This document shows positions 9,417 through 17,839 of a stretch of DNA of 64,000 bases, in pieces. The position numbers and the translations under genes were made by a program. The stretch's first letter is position 1; each line of letters opens with the position of its first letter. Source of the stretch: DATFDN01 sp963767645 (GTDB taxonomy: Bacteria; Pseudomonadota; Alphaproteobacteria; Acetobacterales; Acetobacteraceae). The stretch covers positions 434,001 to 498,000 of the forward strand of contig CAVYEW010000010.1 of assembly GCA_963767645.1 (NCBI GenBank), read 5' to 3'. The notes below the pieces were generated by a model, which made no database searches, had not been told where the DNA came from, and saw nothing but the letters and a program-made list of their open reading frames with translations.

Positions 9417-10667
9417 TTATTCGGCAGCGACCGCCTGCTCCGGCGGGCTTCGCTCCGCTCCCATCCGCACGTCGCGCGCCTCCTTCCCGAAGCCGACCAG
9501 CAGCGCGATCGCCACCGCGACAATCGCCGCCACGCCGGCCAGCGGCCAGGAATAGTCGTTGCCGAGCGCGCCCGCGATGCCGCTCTGGATCGTCGCATTC
9601 GCCGCGGCAAGCAGGTTGCCGAGCTGGTAGGTCACGCCGGGGAACGTGCCGCGGATGTCGGGCGGCGACAGCTCGTTCAGATGAGCCGGGATCACGCCCC
9701 ACGCGCCCTGGACGAAGACCTGCATCAAGAACGCGCCCGCGCCGAGCGCGACGGCGGTCGAGGAAAACGCCCAGATCGGGATCACCGGCAAGGCGAGCAC
9801 GGCGGCGATGACGATCGCCGGGCGCCGGCCGATGCGCTGCGACAGCATGCCGAAGCCGATCCCGCCCAGGATCGCGCCAATGTTGTAGAAAATGGCGATC
9901 GACGACACCGCAGCGCGGTCCAGGTGATGCTGCACCTGCAGGAAGGTCGGATAGAGGTCCTGCGTGCCGTGGCTGAAGAAGTTGAACGCCGTCATCATCG
10001 CCACGACGTACACCGTCAGCCCCGCATGGTTGCGCAGCACCGCCCAGATCGAGGGCCGCGGCCCGGCGGCGGCGCGGGCCGTCCAATCGGGGCTCTCCGG
10101 CACAGCACGACGGATATACAGCACGAGCAGCGCCGGGGCCGCGCCGACCACGAACATGCCGCGCCAGCCGATATACGGGAACAGCACCCAATAGACGATC
10201 GAGGAGATCAGATAGCCGGTCGGATAGCCGGCCTGCAGCAATCCCGAGACCGGGCCGCGCCAGTGTGCCGGGATCAATTCCATCGTCAGCGACGCGCCGA
10301 CGCCCCATTCTCCCCCCATCGCCACGCCGTACAGCGCGCGCAGGATGATGAATACGACGAGATTCGGGGAGAATGCCGTGGCGAGTTCCAGCACGGAGTA
10401 GCACAGCACGTCGGCCATCAAGGTCGGCCGCCGCCCGAAGCGGTCCGCCATCCGGCCGAAGATCCAGGCGCCGACCGGGCGTGCCGCCAGGGTCAGCGTG
10501 ATGGCCACGGTGACGGCGGTGATCGAGGTGCCGAACGTCTCGGCGATGTTGCGGAGCACGAACACCATGATGAAGAAGTCGAAGGCGTCGAGCATCCAGC
10601 CGAGGAACGAGGCGGCCACTACATGGCGTTGATGGGTTGTCGTTTGCATCTTGGACTCTTCGGTCAA
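9417..10667 (-). CDS. MFS transporter, SHS/lactate-type
   Basis: A 416-residue major facilitator with about 12 membrane segments. The N-terminus (SFLGWMLDAFDFF) and the loop 2-3 motif GRMADRFGRR resemble the sialate/lactate (SHS) subfamily of carboxylate:proton symporters. The substrate is inferred from family resemblance only. Its start overlaps the stop of the upstream MFS gene by four bases, so the two are translationally coupled. Confidence 0.85.
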   Translation of the reverse strand: MTEESKMQTTTHQRHVVAASFLGWMLDAFDFFIMVFVLRNIAETFGTSITAVTVAITLTLAARPVGAWIFGRMADRFGRRPTLMADVLCYSVLELATAFSPNLVVFIILRALYGVAMGGEWGVGASLTMELIPAHWRGPVSGLLQAGYPTGYLISSIVYWVLFPYIGWRGMFVVGAAPALLVLYIRRAVPESPDWTARAAAGPRPSIWAVLRNHAGLTVYVVAMMTAFNFFSHGTQDLYPTFLQVQHHLDRAAVSSIAIFYNIGAILGGIGFGMLSQRIGRRPAIVIAAVLALPVIPIWAFSSTAVALGAGAFLMQVFVQGAWGVIPAHLNELSPPDIRGTFPGVTYQLGNLLAAANATIQSGIAGALGNDYSWPLAGVAAIVAVAIALLVGFGKEARDVRMGAERSPPEQAVAAE

Positions 10668-12118
10668 TCGGCGGACGACAGGGGCGGAGCGATATCCTCA
10701 AGCGACCGGCGCTCGGCGCGGATGCCGAGCCACGCGGCGATGAGCGCGGCAGCCACCATGAGGGCGGCTCCCAGCTCGTAACCCCACATGATAGAGACGC
10801 GCGAGCCGCTGTCGATCAGCGCGCCGAACAGGGCCGGGCCGGCCACGCCGCCGACGCCGGTGCCGAGCGCATAGAACAGCGCGATTGCCACCGCGCGCAC
10901 CTCCAGCGGGAAGCTCTCGCCCACCGTGAGATAGGCGGCGGAGGCGGCGGCGGAAGCGACGAAGAAGATCGCCGTCCAGGCCCCGGTCTGCGCCTCCGCG
11001 CTCAGGCCGGCCTCAGCGAACAGCCAGCCGGTGATGGCCATCAGCACGCCGGAGATGGCGTAGGTCGCAACAATCATCGGCTTGCGCCCGATCGTGTCGA
11101 ACAGCCGGCCCAGCAGCAACGGCCCGAGGAAATTTCCGGCCGCGAAGGGCAGCATGAACAGCCCGACACTACGCGGCGCGACACCGTAGAAATCCGTGAG
11201 GATCAGCGCGTAGGTGAAGAACACGGCATTATAGCAGAATGCCTGCGAGGCCATCAGCACGGTGCCGAGCACGGTGCGTCGCAGATAAAGCGTGAAAAGC
11301 GCCCGCACGCCGGCCCCGAACCAGGATCGTATATCGGTGCGCAGCCGGATGCGCGAGCCCGGTGGCACAGCCGGCAGAGGCCGCCCGGTCTCGCGGACCA
11401 CGCGCTGCTCGATCCTCGCGACCACTGCCTCCGCCTCGCCTGGTTGCCCGTGGGTCATCAGCCAGCGCGGGCTCTCCGGAATCCAGTGCCGCAGATAGAG
11501 GACAAATAGCCCAAGCGCGCCGCCGATGACGAAGGCGGCCCGCCAGCCGATCTCCGGCGGCACCAGCGCCGGATCGAGGGCGACCACCGCACCGCCAGCG
11601 CCGATCGCCGCACCGATCCAGAAGCTGCCGTTCACCACCAGGTCGGTGAAGCCGCGCCGCCGCGCCGGGATCAGCTCCTGAATGGTCGCGTTCACGGCGG
11701 CATACTCGCCGCCAATCCCCATACCGGTGAGGAAGCGGAACAGCGCGAAGGACCAGAAGCTCCAAGAGAGGCCCGAGGCGACGGTCGCGAGCAGGTAGAC
11801 CACCACCGTCACGCTGAACAGCTTCTTGCGCCCCAGCCGGTCGGTGAGCCAGCCGAACACCAATGCTCCGAGCACCGCGCCGATGAGGTAGGCACTGGCG
11901 CTGTAACCGATGCCGCTCGGCGTCATGGCCAGTACGGGGCTCTTCACGATGGCGCCCGAAAGCGAGCCGACCAGCGTGACCTCGATCCCGTCGAGGATCC
12001 AGGCGATGCCGAGCCCGGCGATCACCAGCCAATGAAAGCGCGCCCAGGGCAGCCGATCGAGCCGCGCCGGGACATCGGTCTCATACACGAGCCTCGCGCC
12101 GGCGACGGCCTCGGGCAT
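10664..12118 (-). CDS. MFS transporter, sugar/metabolite:H+ symporter type
   Basis: A 484-residue major facilitator, 12 membrane segments. It has the motif WLTDRLGRKKLF after the second segment, the repeated PESPRW element after segment six and a second-half DTIGRKP motif, as in the metabolite:proton and sugar porter families. The ATG at 12118 gives MPEAVAGARLVYETDVPARL, a normal N-terminal cytosolic tail; a longer open frame to 12424 runs into the divergent small gene and is rejected. First gene of a coupled two-transporter unit. Confidence 0.85.
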   Translation of the reverse strand: MPEAVAGARLVYETDVPARLDRLPWARFHWLVIAGLGIAWILDGIEVTLVGSLSGAIVKSPVLAMTPSGIGYSASAYLIGAVLGALVFGWLTDRLGRKKLFSVTVVVYLLATVASGLSWSFWSFALFRFLTGMGIGGEYAAVNATIQELIPARRRGFTDLVVNGSFWIGAAIGAGGAVVALDPALVPPEIGWRAAFVIGGALGLFVLYLRHWIPESPRWLMTHGQPGEAEAVVARIEQRVVRETGRPLPAVPPGSRIRLRTDIRSWFGAGVRALFTLYLRRTVLGTVLMASQAFCYNAVFFTYALILTDFYGVAPRSVGLFMLPFAAGNFLGPLLLGRLFDTIGRKPMIVATYAISGVLMAITGWLFAEAGLSAEAQTGAWTAIFFVASAAASAAYLTVGESFPLEVRAVAIALFYALGTGVGGVAGPALFGALIDSGSRVSIMWGYELGAALMVAAALIAAWLGIRAERRSLEDIAPPLSSAD

Positions 12119-12228
12119 GGCAGAGGACTCCTCGGCTGCTGAACCAGATAGAACGCCAACGGCAGGACCAGGGACGAGTCCCCGGCGACGCTGGAGTCTA
12201 CGATCGCCGGATGGCATAGTGCCAGCCC

Positions 12229-12498
12229 ATGCCTGACACCCCGATCGACCGGCCGGAACGGGACCTGGAGCCACGGGTTGCGCATCTCGAGGAGGACATG
12301 CGCGACGTGAAGGCCACGCTGGCCCGCCTGGAGCCGATGATCGTGCGCATCGACGCCACCCTGACTGCCACGCTTCCCCACCTCGCCACCAGAGCCGAGT
12401 TGGCCGACAAGCCGGGCAAGGCATATCTCTGGGGCGTGCTCGCGGTGTTGATTGCCGCCTACGGAGCGGGGCTGGCCGGACTGGCGGTGCTGCGCTGA
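12229..12498 (+). CDS. Small coiled-coil protein with C-terminal membrane helix
   Basis: An 89-residue protein of unknown function. Residues 10-55 are charged with heptad-like spacing and probably form a coiled coil; residues 67-88 form one hydrophobic helix. The architecture resembles XhlA/DUF-type small tail-anchored proteins, but no family can be assigned with certainty. It is divergent from the MFS gene (110 bases) and ends eight bases from the convergent DsrE-like gene. The frame is consistent and the composition protein-like, but it could still be spurious. Confidence 0.5.
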   Translation: MPDTPIDRPERDLEPRVAHLEEDMRDVKATLARLEPMIVRIDATLTATLPHLATRAELADKPGKAYLWGVLAVLIAAYGAGLAGLAVLR

Positions 12499-12506
12499 GT
12501 TCCCGC

Positions 12507-12884
12507 CTAGAGCGTGATGACCTGCCCTCCGCCTATCGCGGCCAGGAACGTCGCCACCCCCGCCACCTCCACGCCTGGCAGGAGTTCCGTGACATCGGCA
12601 CCGGCGATGCGTAGGCCAGCCTCGCAGGCGATCAGGCGCGCGCCCATCTCCATCGTAGCGGTCCTGAGATCGGCCAAGCTGGCGACGCCAGCCTCGTGAA
12701 TGCGCGCCTCCCGCTCCGCATTGCTGACCCCGGCAAGATCGGCGCACAGCGCACGGGTACCATCATTGGTGGCGAACAGCACCACGCTCCGCCCCAGTGC
12801 TGCGGCGGCGGCGGCGAGGACGAACGCGTAATGCGCCCGCTCATACCCGCCGGAGATCAGCAGCACACCGAGCGGCGTCCCCAT
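12507..12884 (-). CDS. DsrE/DsrF-like sulfur relay family protein
   Basis: A 125-residue DsrE-like protein with the family pattern: LGVLLISGGYERAHYAF at the N-terminus, then a strand-helix alternation and a conserved cysteine in LIACEAGLR near residue 87. DsrE/YchN family members act in sulfur transfer or as small oligomeric proteins. It appears fused to MoeB in the raw reading frame only because moeB is frameshifted; its own ATG at 12884 overlaps the true moeB stop (ATGA). Coupling to a sulfur-carrier adenylyltransferase supports a sulfur-relay role (inference). Confidence 0.75.
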   Translation of the reverse strand: MGTPLGVLLISGGYERAHYAFVLAAAAAALGRSVVLFATNDGTRALCADLAGVSNAEREARIHEAGVASLADLRTATMEMGARLIACEAGLRIAGADVTELLPGVEVAGVATFLAAIGGGQVITL

Positions 12885-13682
12885 CAGTGATGCGCGGACA
12901 GGTCGGTGATCCGCGGCGTCGGGCCGCAGAGCGGGCATGCCGGGTCCTGGCGCAACCGCACGGTACGGAAGCGTGCGGCGAGCGCATCCCAGATCAGCAG
13001 CCGCCCAGACAGAACTCTCGCCGATGCCGAGGATCTCCTTCAGCGTCTCGGTGGCCTGCAGGGTGCCCATTACCCCGGTGACGGCGCCCAGCACGCCGGC
13101 CTCGCTGCACGACGGAACCAGTCCCGCGGGCGGCGGCTCCGGGTAGAGGCAGCGATAGCACGGTCCGCCCGGATGCGCGTGCGGCTTGAATACCGAGAGC
13201 TGTCCGTCGAAGCGCAGCACCGCGGCCGAGACCAGGGTGCGGCGGGCCAGCACGCAGGCATCGGCCACCAGGAACCGGCTGGCGAAATTGTCGGTGCCGT
13301 CGCACACGATGTCGTACTTGCCGATGAGCGCAAGCGCATTGTCGGCGCGCAGCCGCGCGGTATGGGCAGTCGCGCGCACACCCGGATTGATGGAGGTGGC
13401 AGCCTGGGCGGCGGAGCTGGCCTTGTAGGCGCCGACGCTCGCCGAATTGTGGGCAATCTGGCGCTGGAGATTGGACAGTTCCACCCGATCGTCATCGACG
13501 ATCCCGATCGTGCCGACCCCGGCGGCGGCGAGATAGAGGGCTAGTGGGCTGCCGAGGCCGCCCGCGCCCACGATCAGGACGCGCGCCGCCTTGAGCCGTG
13601 CCTGCCCGGTCCCGCCGACCTCGCGCAGCAGGATATGACGCGAGTAGCGACTAATCTCGTCCTCGGTGAAGTCGAGGTCCAT
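12884..13682 (-). CDS. moeB: MoeB/ThiF/HesA family adenylyltransferase (frameshifted)
   Basis: Adenylates the C-terminus of a small sulfur carrier (MoaD or ThiS type) for molybdopterin or thiamine synthesis. It has the nucleotide-binding motif GAGGLGSP, the DDDRVELSNLQRQ segment and a CxxC zinc pair (CYRC). The frame breaks at GAACTC, 13012-13017; reading GACTC gives GESLSGRLLIWDALAARF, the second zinc pair CPLC and a stop at 12884-12886, making a normal 265-residue MoeB. Uncorrected, the frame runs on into the DsrE-like gene and makes a false 391-residue fusion lacking the second zinc pair. Confidence 0.85.
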
Positions 13683-13721
13683 GCGCGAACCCTAAGGGCA
13701 ATGGGCCGCCAAACAAAATGA

Positions 13722-13742
13722 CGGCGCCCCAAAGGGGCGCCG
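13722..13742 (-). terminator. Rho-independent terminator-like hairpin
   Basis: A perfect 9-base stem (CGGCGCCCC / GGGGCGCCG) with a three-base loop. Read on the minus strand it is followed by a T-rich stretch (CATTTTGTTT), so it fits termination of the small secreted protein gene about 100 bases upstream on that strand. Confidence 0.65.
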
Positions 13743-13845
13743 CCGAGTTTAGGGAGGAAACGTCGAACCCAACGAACCGGGAACCGGTCCGCTGTGCCCC
13801 GCATATGGAGCCCTGGGTACAGGCCGCAACCCCCGCGCGGGTTTG

Positions 13846-14151
13846 TTATTTGGCGGTCGCACCTGACGCCTCGCCAGGCGTGCTGTGAGGCGGAACGACC
13901 GGCGTCGTGCCCGGCTCGGTCTGCGATAGGCGCGTGCTGGGACTTGCGCCATTCCCGGTCTCAGATGGCCCGGGCGCCGTTCCGGACGGAGCTCCTGGTA
14001 CCGACGTGCCGGGCGTCGTTCCCGGTGCCTCCGATCCGGCTGGCCCGGGCACGGCGCCTGCTCCGGTCGGCGGCTTGCCTTGGGCATGCACGGTCTGTGC
14101 GGCGCCGGCAAGAGTGGCGAGGCAGGCGAGAGCCGCTAAGGTGCGTTTCAT
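13846..14151 (-). CDS. Small secreted Pro/Gly/Thr-rich protein
   Basis: A 101-residue protein with a clear Sec signal peptide (MKRTLAALACLATLAG, cleavage likely after VHA) followed by a low-complexity mature part rich in proline, glycine, serine and threonine, with a repeated PGTxP flavour. No domain is recognised; such proteins are usually disordered periplasmic or surface proteins. The signal peptide and the terminator-like hairpin downstream support this strand over an open frame on the plus strand in the same place. Confidence 0.6.
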   Translation of the reverse strand: MKRTLAALACLATLAGAAQTVHAQGKPPTGAGAVPGPAGSEAPGTTPGTSVPGAPSGTAPGPSETGNGASPSTRLSQTEPGTTPVVPPHSTPGEASGATAK

Positions 14152-14316
14152 AAGGGCGTTCCGTGTTGTTGAAGCGCTTGTAACGTTGACACTGAACGGC
14201 GCTCCCTGGAAGCAGGTTGCCTTTCGGCAGGAGGGCGCGCGCCTGCGTGGGATTGCGCTCCGGTCCGGCCGGGGCCTATCACTGCCGACCGGAAATCAGA
14301 CGGGGGGAGCAGACAA

Positions 14317-14883
14317 ATGAGCGACGGCGGGACGCTGCGCATTCTCGGCATCTCGGGCAGCCTGCGTCGCGGCTCCTACAACAGCGCGGCGCTGCGTGCG
14401 GCGCAGGAGCTGGCGCCGCAGGGCATGAGCGTCGACATCTTCGACATTGCCCCCATTCCCCTCTACAACGAGGATGTGAGGCAGCAAGGCTTCCCGGCTC
14501 CCGTGGAGGAGCTGCGTCGGCGCGTGAAGGCAGCCGACGGCGTGCTGCTGGTGACGCCGGAATACAACTACTCGATCCCTGGCGTGCTGAAGAACGCGAT
14601 CGATTGGGTCTCCCGTCCGCCCGAGCAGCCCTTCGATGGCAAGCCGATCGCGATCATGGGGGCCAGTCCCAGCACGTTCGGGACCGCGCGCGCGCAATAC
14701 CATCTGCGGCAGTGCTTCGTGTTCATGAACGGTCTGGTGCTGAACCGGCCCGAGGCGATGATTACGCAGGCGCAGAACAAGTTCGATGCCCAGGGAAAAC
14801 TGACCGACCAGCCGACGCGCGACATCATGGGCACGCTGCTCGCCTCGTTCGCCGCCTGGGTGCGCCGCATGCAGGCGGGATAG
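14317..14883 (+). CDS. NADPH-dependent FMN reductase family protein
   Basis: A 188-residue flavodoxin-like reductase of the NADPH-dependent FMN reductase (ChrR/azoreductase-type quinone reductase) family. It has the phosphate-binding GISGSLRRGSYN loop and the signature TPEYNYSIPGVLKNAIDW. Such enzymes reduce quinones, azo compounds or chromate in vitro; the physiological substrate is not shown. The start has a GGGGGGAG ribosome binding site. It is divergent from the small secreted protein gene. Confidence 0.9.
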   Translation: MSDGGTLRILGISGSLRRGSYNSAALRAAQELAPQGMSVDIFDIAPIPLYNEDVRQQGFPAPVEELRRRVKAADGVLLVTPEYNYSIPGVLKNAIDWVSRPPEQPFDGKPIAIMGASPSTFGTARAQYHLRQCFVFMNGLVLNRPEAMITQAQNKFDAQGKLTDQPTRDIMGTLLASFAAWVRRMQAG

Positions 14884-15056
14884 GACGCCTCCGCCACTTA
14901 AGACGTGCGGCTACCGAGAGCCGCTTTGTCGCCTTTCATGCGTGTCACATCGGCCCGCCGTGAAGTTGACCTATTCCTACTCGCCACCATGCTCGCGCTT
15001 GTCGCATTGCTGTCCGGTTTGCGATCCAGTTCGCGACAGCCGGTTTTTCCCACGTC

Positions 15057-15385
15057 ATGCTCCCGATCACCCGACGGAAGGCCGCCGCGGTTCACGCAAG
15101 CCCGGAGACATTGCAGGCCCTGCGCCGACGTGCCGCTGACGAGGACCTGTCCATCATCGGGCTGCGGTTTGCGGGGGATACGATCTGCCGGCAAGCGCAG
15201 TTTGACACGCTGGACCGCGCTCTCGGACACGCCTTCGAAGCGATCGTCCTGCCCGACACGCGCCAATCCCGCCGCGCCCAAACCGCCGCACAGTGTGCTG
15301 ACGCTGCATCTGATCGACCGTGACGGTGAGCCCAGAGGAGGCTCTGCGCCGGGTGCTCGCCTTCTTTGCCGAAAAGCTGAAATAG
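15057..15385 (+). pseudogene. Dienelactone hydrolase remnant, C-terminal part
   Basis: A degraded C-terminal piece of a dienelactone hydrolase family protein spread over three frames. Frame one reads ASPETLQALRRRAADEDL and GLRFAGDTICR; after a one-base shift near 15262 the next frame reads PPHSVLTLHLIDRDGE, and after another near 15331 the third reads EEALRRVLAFFAEKLK with a stop at 15383-15385. This order matches the end of DLH-family esterases. The N-terminal two thirds with the catalytic residues are missing, because the FMN reductase gene ends at 14883 and nothing recognisable lies between. It is therefore called a pseudogene rather than a sequencing artefact. Confidence 0.55.
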
Positions 15386-15392
15386 GCCCGCC

Positions 15393-16070
15393 ATGCGCAT
15401 TATCGACCTCTCCACCGCGATCCAGCCCGGCCATTTCCGCTGGCAAGGCGAGCAGCGCCTGCACCGCACGCATGATCAGGGCCACTCCCAGGTGACATGG
15501 CTCTCGGGCAGCGTCCATTCCTTCACCCACATGGACGGTCCGCGCCATTTCATGCGCGACGGCGCGACCACCGATGCGGTGCCGCTCGATCAGGTGATCG
15601 GCGAGGCCGCAATCGTGGACATCCGCGAGGCCGGCGCCAACGCGCCGATCACCGAGGCGCATGTACGAACGGCGGGGAAGCATGTGCGCGAAGGTGACAT
15701 CGTGCTGGTGCGCGCCGGCTGGGACCGTGCGCGCGACATCGCCACGCCTGCCTTCTGGGCCGATGCACCCTGGATGACGGAAGAGGCGACGCGCTGGTTG
15801 CGTGGGCGCGGCATCAAGGCGGCCGGCTTCGACTTTCCGCAGGATCGCTGCATCCGCAACGCCATTATCGGCCTGTCCGAAGCTGATGCCGAGGAGTACG
15901 TGACCCACCAGCTCCTGCTCAAGCAAGGCGTGATCCTGATTGAATACCTGGCGAACCTGATGGCGCTGGAGAACCCGCGCACCTTCCTCGTCTGCGCACC
16001 CCTGAAGCTGACAGCAAGCGACGGCGCCCCGGCGCGGGTGCTTGCGCTGGAGGGAGTGGGTCAGACATAA
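15393..16070 (+). CDS. Cyclase family protein (kynurenine formamidase-like)
   Basis: A 225-residue metal-dependent hydrolase of the cyclase/bacterial kynurenine formamidase family. The metal-binding signature appears as HSFTHMDGPRHF at about residues 42-53 (HxxTHxDxPxHF). The family opens amide or lactone bonds, for example N-formylkynurenine, isatin or polyketide cyclisation; the substrate here is unknown. It starts just after the dienelactone hydrolase remnant and overlaps the convergent symporter stop by ten bases. Confidence 0.85.
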   Translation: MRIIDLSTAIQPGHFRWQGEQRLHRTHDQGHSQVTWLSGSVHSFTHMDGPRHFMRDGATTDAVPLDQVIGEAAIVDIREAGANAPITEAHVRTAGKHVREGDIVLVRAGWDRARDIATPAFWADAPWMTEEATRWLRGRGIKAAGFDFPQDRCIRNAIIGLSEADAEEYVTHQLLLKQGVILIEYLANLMALENPRTFLVCAPLKLTASDGAPARVLALEGVGQT

Positions 16071-17593
16071 TCCCGACTCACGGTTAGATCGTTGTGCCGA
16101 TCGGAGGCGACCAGGTTCAGCACCAACGACAAGGCCACGGACACCACGATGTTCACGACCACCGTGCTGATCGCTATGTAGCACGGCACGGTGGTGCCTA
16201 GCAGATGCAGCGGATAGACCGGCTGGGAGCCGTTGGCGAAGAACATCCAGGTGCCGAGCACGAACCCGATCGCCCAGCCGACCAGCAACGCCCAGCCGTT
16301 CAGCACCCTTGTATAGAGCGCGAGCAGTACCGACGGCGCGGTCTGAATAATCCAGATCCCGCCCAGCAATTGCAGCCAGAGCGCGTATTGCAGCGGGATC
16401 AGGAAAATGAACGCCAGCGCGCCGGCCTTCACGACCAGCGACACAAATTTCGCCACCTGACTCTCCTGCGCGTCGGTGGCGAAAGGATGGATGAACTCGC
16501 GGTAGATGTTGCGGGTGAAGATGTTCGCAGTGGCGATCGACATGATTGCCGCGGGCACCAGCGCGCCGATGGCGATGGCGGCGAAGGCGAGACCTACAAA
16601 CCAGTCCGGAAAGGCGTGCAGCAGCACCGCCGGGATGGAGAAGTTGTTGCCGTACCTCTTGAAGCCGTAGGCGAACTCCGGCAGGCTCTGCACCTTGGCG
16701 GCAATCGCCATGAAACCGAGCAGCGCCAGCAGCCCGAGCAGGACGGAGTAGGCGGGCAGGATCGCCGCGTTGCGTCGGATCACGCGCACGCCTGAGGCGC
16801 CGAGCAGCGCGGTCGCCGAGTGCGGATAGAGGAACAGCGCCCAAGCCGATCCGAAGGCGAGCGTGGCATAGGCGCTGTAGCTGCCGAGCGATCCCACCGG
16901 CGGTTTTGCCAGCAGCAGCTTGGTTGGCGGCACCGCGGCGAAGATGTTGCCGTACCCGCCGAGCTGGATCGGGATCACGACCACGGCGGCGATGACAGTG
17001 ATGTAGATCAGCAGATCCTTGACCACCGCGATCATTGCCGGCGCGCGCAGTCCGGAGGTGTAGGTGAACGCGGCAAGGATCAGGAAGGCGATAATCAGCG
17101 GCATGTCGCCGGCGGCCCCGGTGTCGGGAAAACCCATGGCCCCGATCACCACCTGCATGCCGACGAGCTGCAGAGCGATATACGGCATGGTGGCGAGGAT
17201 GCCAGTCACGCCAACCGCAAGGGCCAGCCATCGGTTGCCGAAGCGCCCGCGCACGAAGTCCGCCGTGGTGACATAACCGTGCCGATGCGATACCGCCCAG
17301 AGCCGGGGCAACACGATGTAGAGGATCGGGTACACCATGATCGTGTACGGCACGGCGAAGAAGCCGAGCGCGCCGGCTCCGAACAGCACCGCGGGCACGG
17401 CGATGAAGGTATAGGCGGTATAGAGATCGCCGCCGAGCAGGAACCAGGTGACGATGGTGCCGAAGCGGCGCCCGCCGAGGCCCCACTCATGCAGCTGCGT
17501 CAGGTCGCCCCGCCGCCAGCTCGCCGCGTAGAAGCCGAGCCAGGTGACAAACAGGAACAGGCCGCCGAAGACACCGATCGTGGTCCAGTTCAT
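16061..17593 (-). CDS. Sodium:solute symporter family transporter
   Basis: A 510-residue SSS-family transporter with about 13 membrane helices. The N-terminal GGRRFGTIVTWFLLGGDLYT and the YVTTADFVRGRFG loop are characteristic. The preceding DUF3311 gene overlaps it by four bases; the DUF3311-SSS pair is typical of MctP/YhjG-like monocarboxylate or organic-acid permeases, which is the best guess for substrate. It is the last gene of a long minus-strand series. Confidence 0.9.
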   Translation of the reverse strand: MNWTTIGVFGGLFLFVTWLGFYAASWRRGDLTQLHEWGLGGRRFGTIVTWFLLGGDLYTAYTFIAVPAVLFGAGALGFFAVPYTIMVYPILYIVLPRLWAVSHRHGYVTTADFVRGRFGNRWLALAVGVTGILATMPYIALQLVGMQVVIGAMGFPDTGAAGDMPLIIAFLILAAFTYTSGLRAPAMIAVVKDLLIYITVIAAVVVIPIQLGGYGNIFAAVPPTKLLLAKPPVGSLGSYSAYATLAFGSAWALFLYPHSATALLGASGVRVIRRNAAILPAYSVLLGLLALLGFMAIAAKVQSLPEFAYGFKRYGNNFSIPAVLLHAFPDWFVGLAFAAIAIGALVPAAIMSIATANIFTRNIYREFIHPFATDAQESQVAKFVSLVVKAGALAFIFLIPLQYALWLQLLGGIWIIQTAPSVLLALYTRVLNGWALLVGWAIGFVLGTWMFFANGSQPVYPLHLLGTTVPCYIAISTVVVNIVVSVALSLVLNLVASDRHNDLTVSRDYV

Positions 17594-17823
17594 GATCCCG
17601 TCCCCCGACCCCGGTGCTCGGCAAGGTACACGAGGCCGATGATCACGCCGGACACGACGATCCAGGCGAGCTGGTACCAGTAGAAGAACGGGACGCCGAA
17701 GGCGGCGGGGTCGAGCGTGTCGTACGACGGAACCCAGAACAGGGCGATGAAGGGCAGCAGCAGCAGCAATCGCAGCCAGCGCCAGCGATGCCCCGGGCTT
17801 CTTGGCTTGGCCGACATGGACAT
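17590..17823 (-). CDS. DUF3311 small membrane protein
   Basis: A 77-residue membrane protein of family DUF3311 with two hydrophobic segments (LLLLLPFIALFWVPSY and the FFYWYQLAWIVVSGVIIG stretch). Members are almost always encoded directly before an SSS transporter, as here with an ATGA overlap, and are presumed accessory subunits. The start at 17823 excludes a non-family N-terminal extension that would enter the upstream gene. Confidence 0.82.
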   Translation of the reverse strand: MSMSAKPRSPGHRWRWLRLLLLLPFIALFWVPSYDTLDPAAFGVPFFYWYQLAWIVVSGVIIGLVYLAEHRGRGTGS

Positions 17824-17839
17824 ACCGAATCTTTCCCGT

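Noticed and set aside
12507..13682. MoeB-DsrE fusion protein
   Set aside because: The join depends on a one-base insertion that removes the conserved second zinc pair; corrected genes overlap by ATGA.
13907..14320. Plus-strand open frame of 137 codons opposite the small secreted protein gene
   Set aside because: The minus-strand frame has a clear signal peptide and a terminator-like hairpin downstream; the plus frame has neither.
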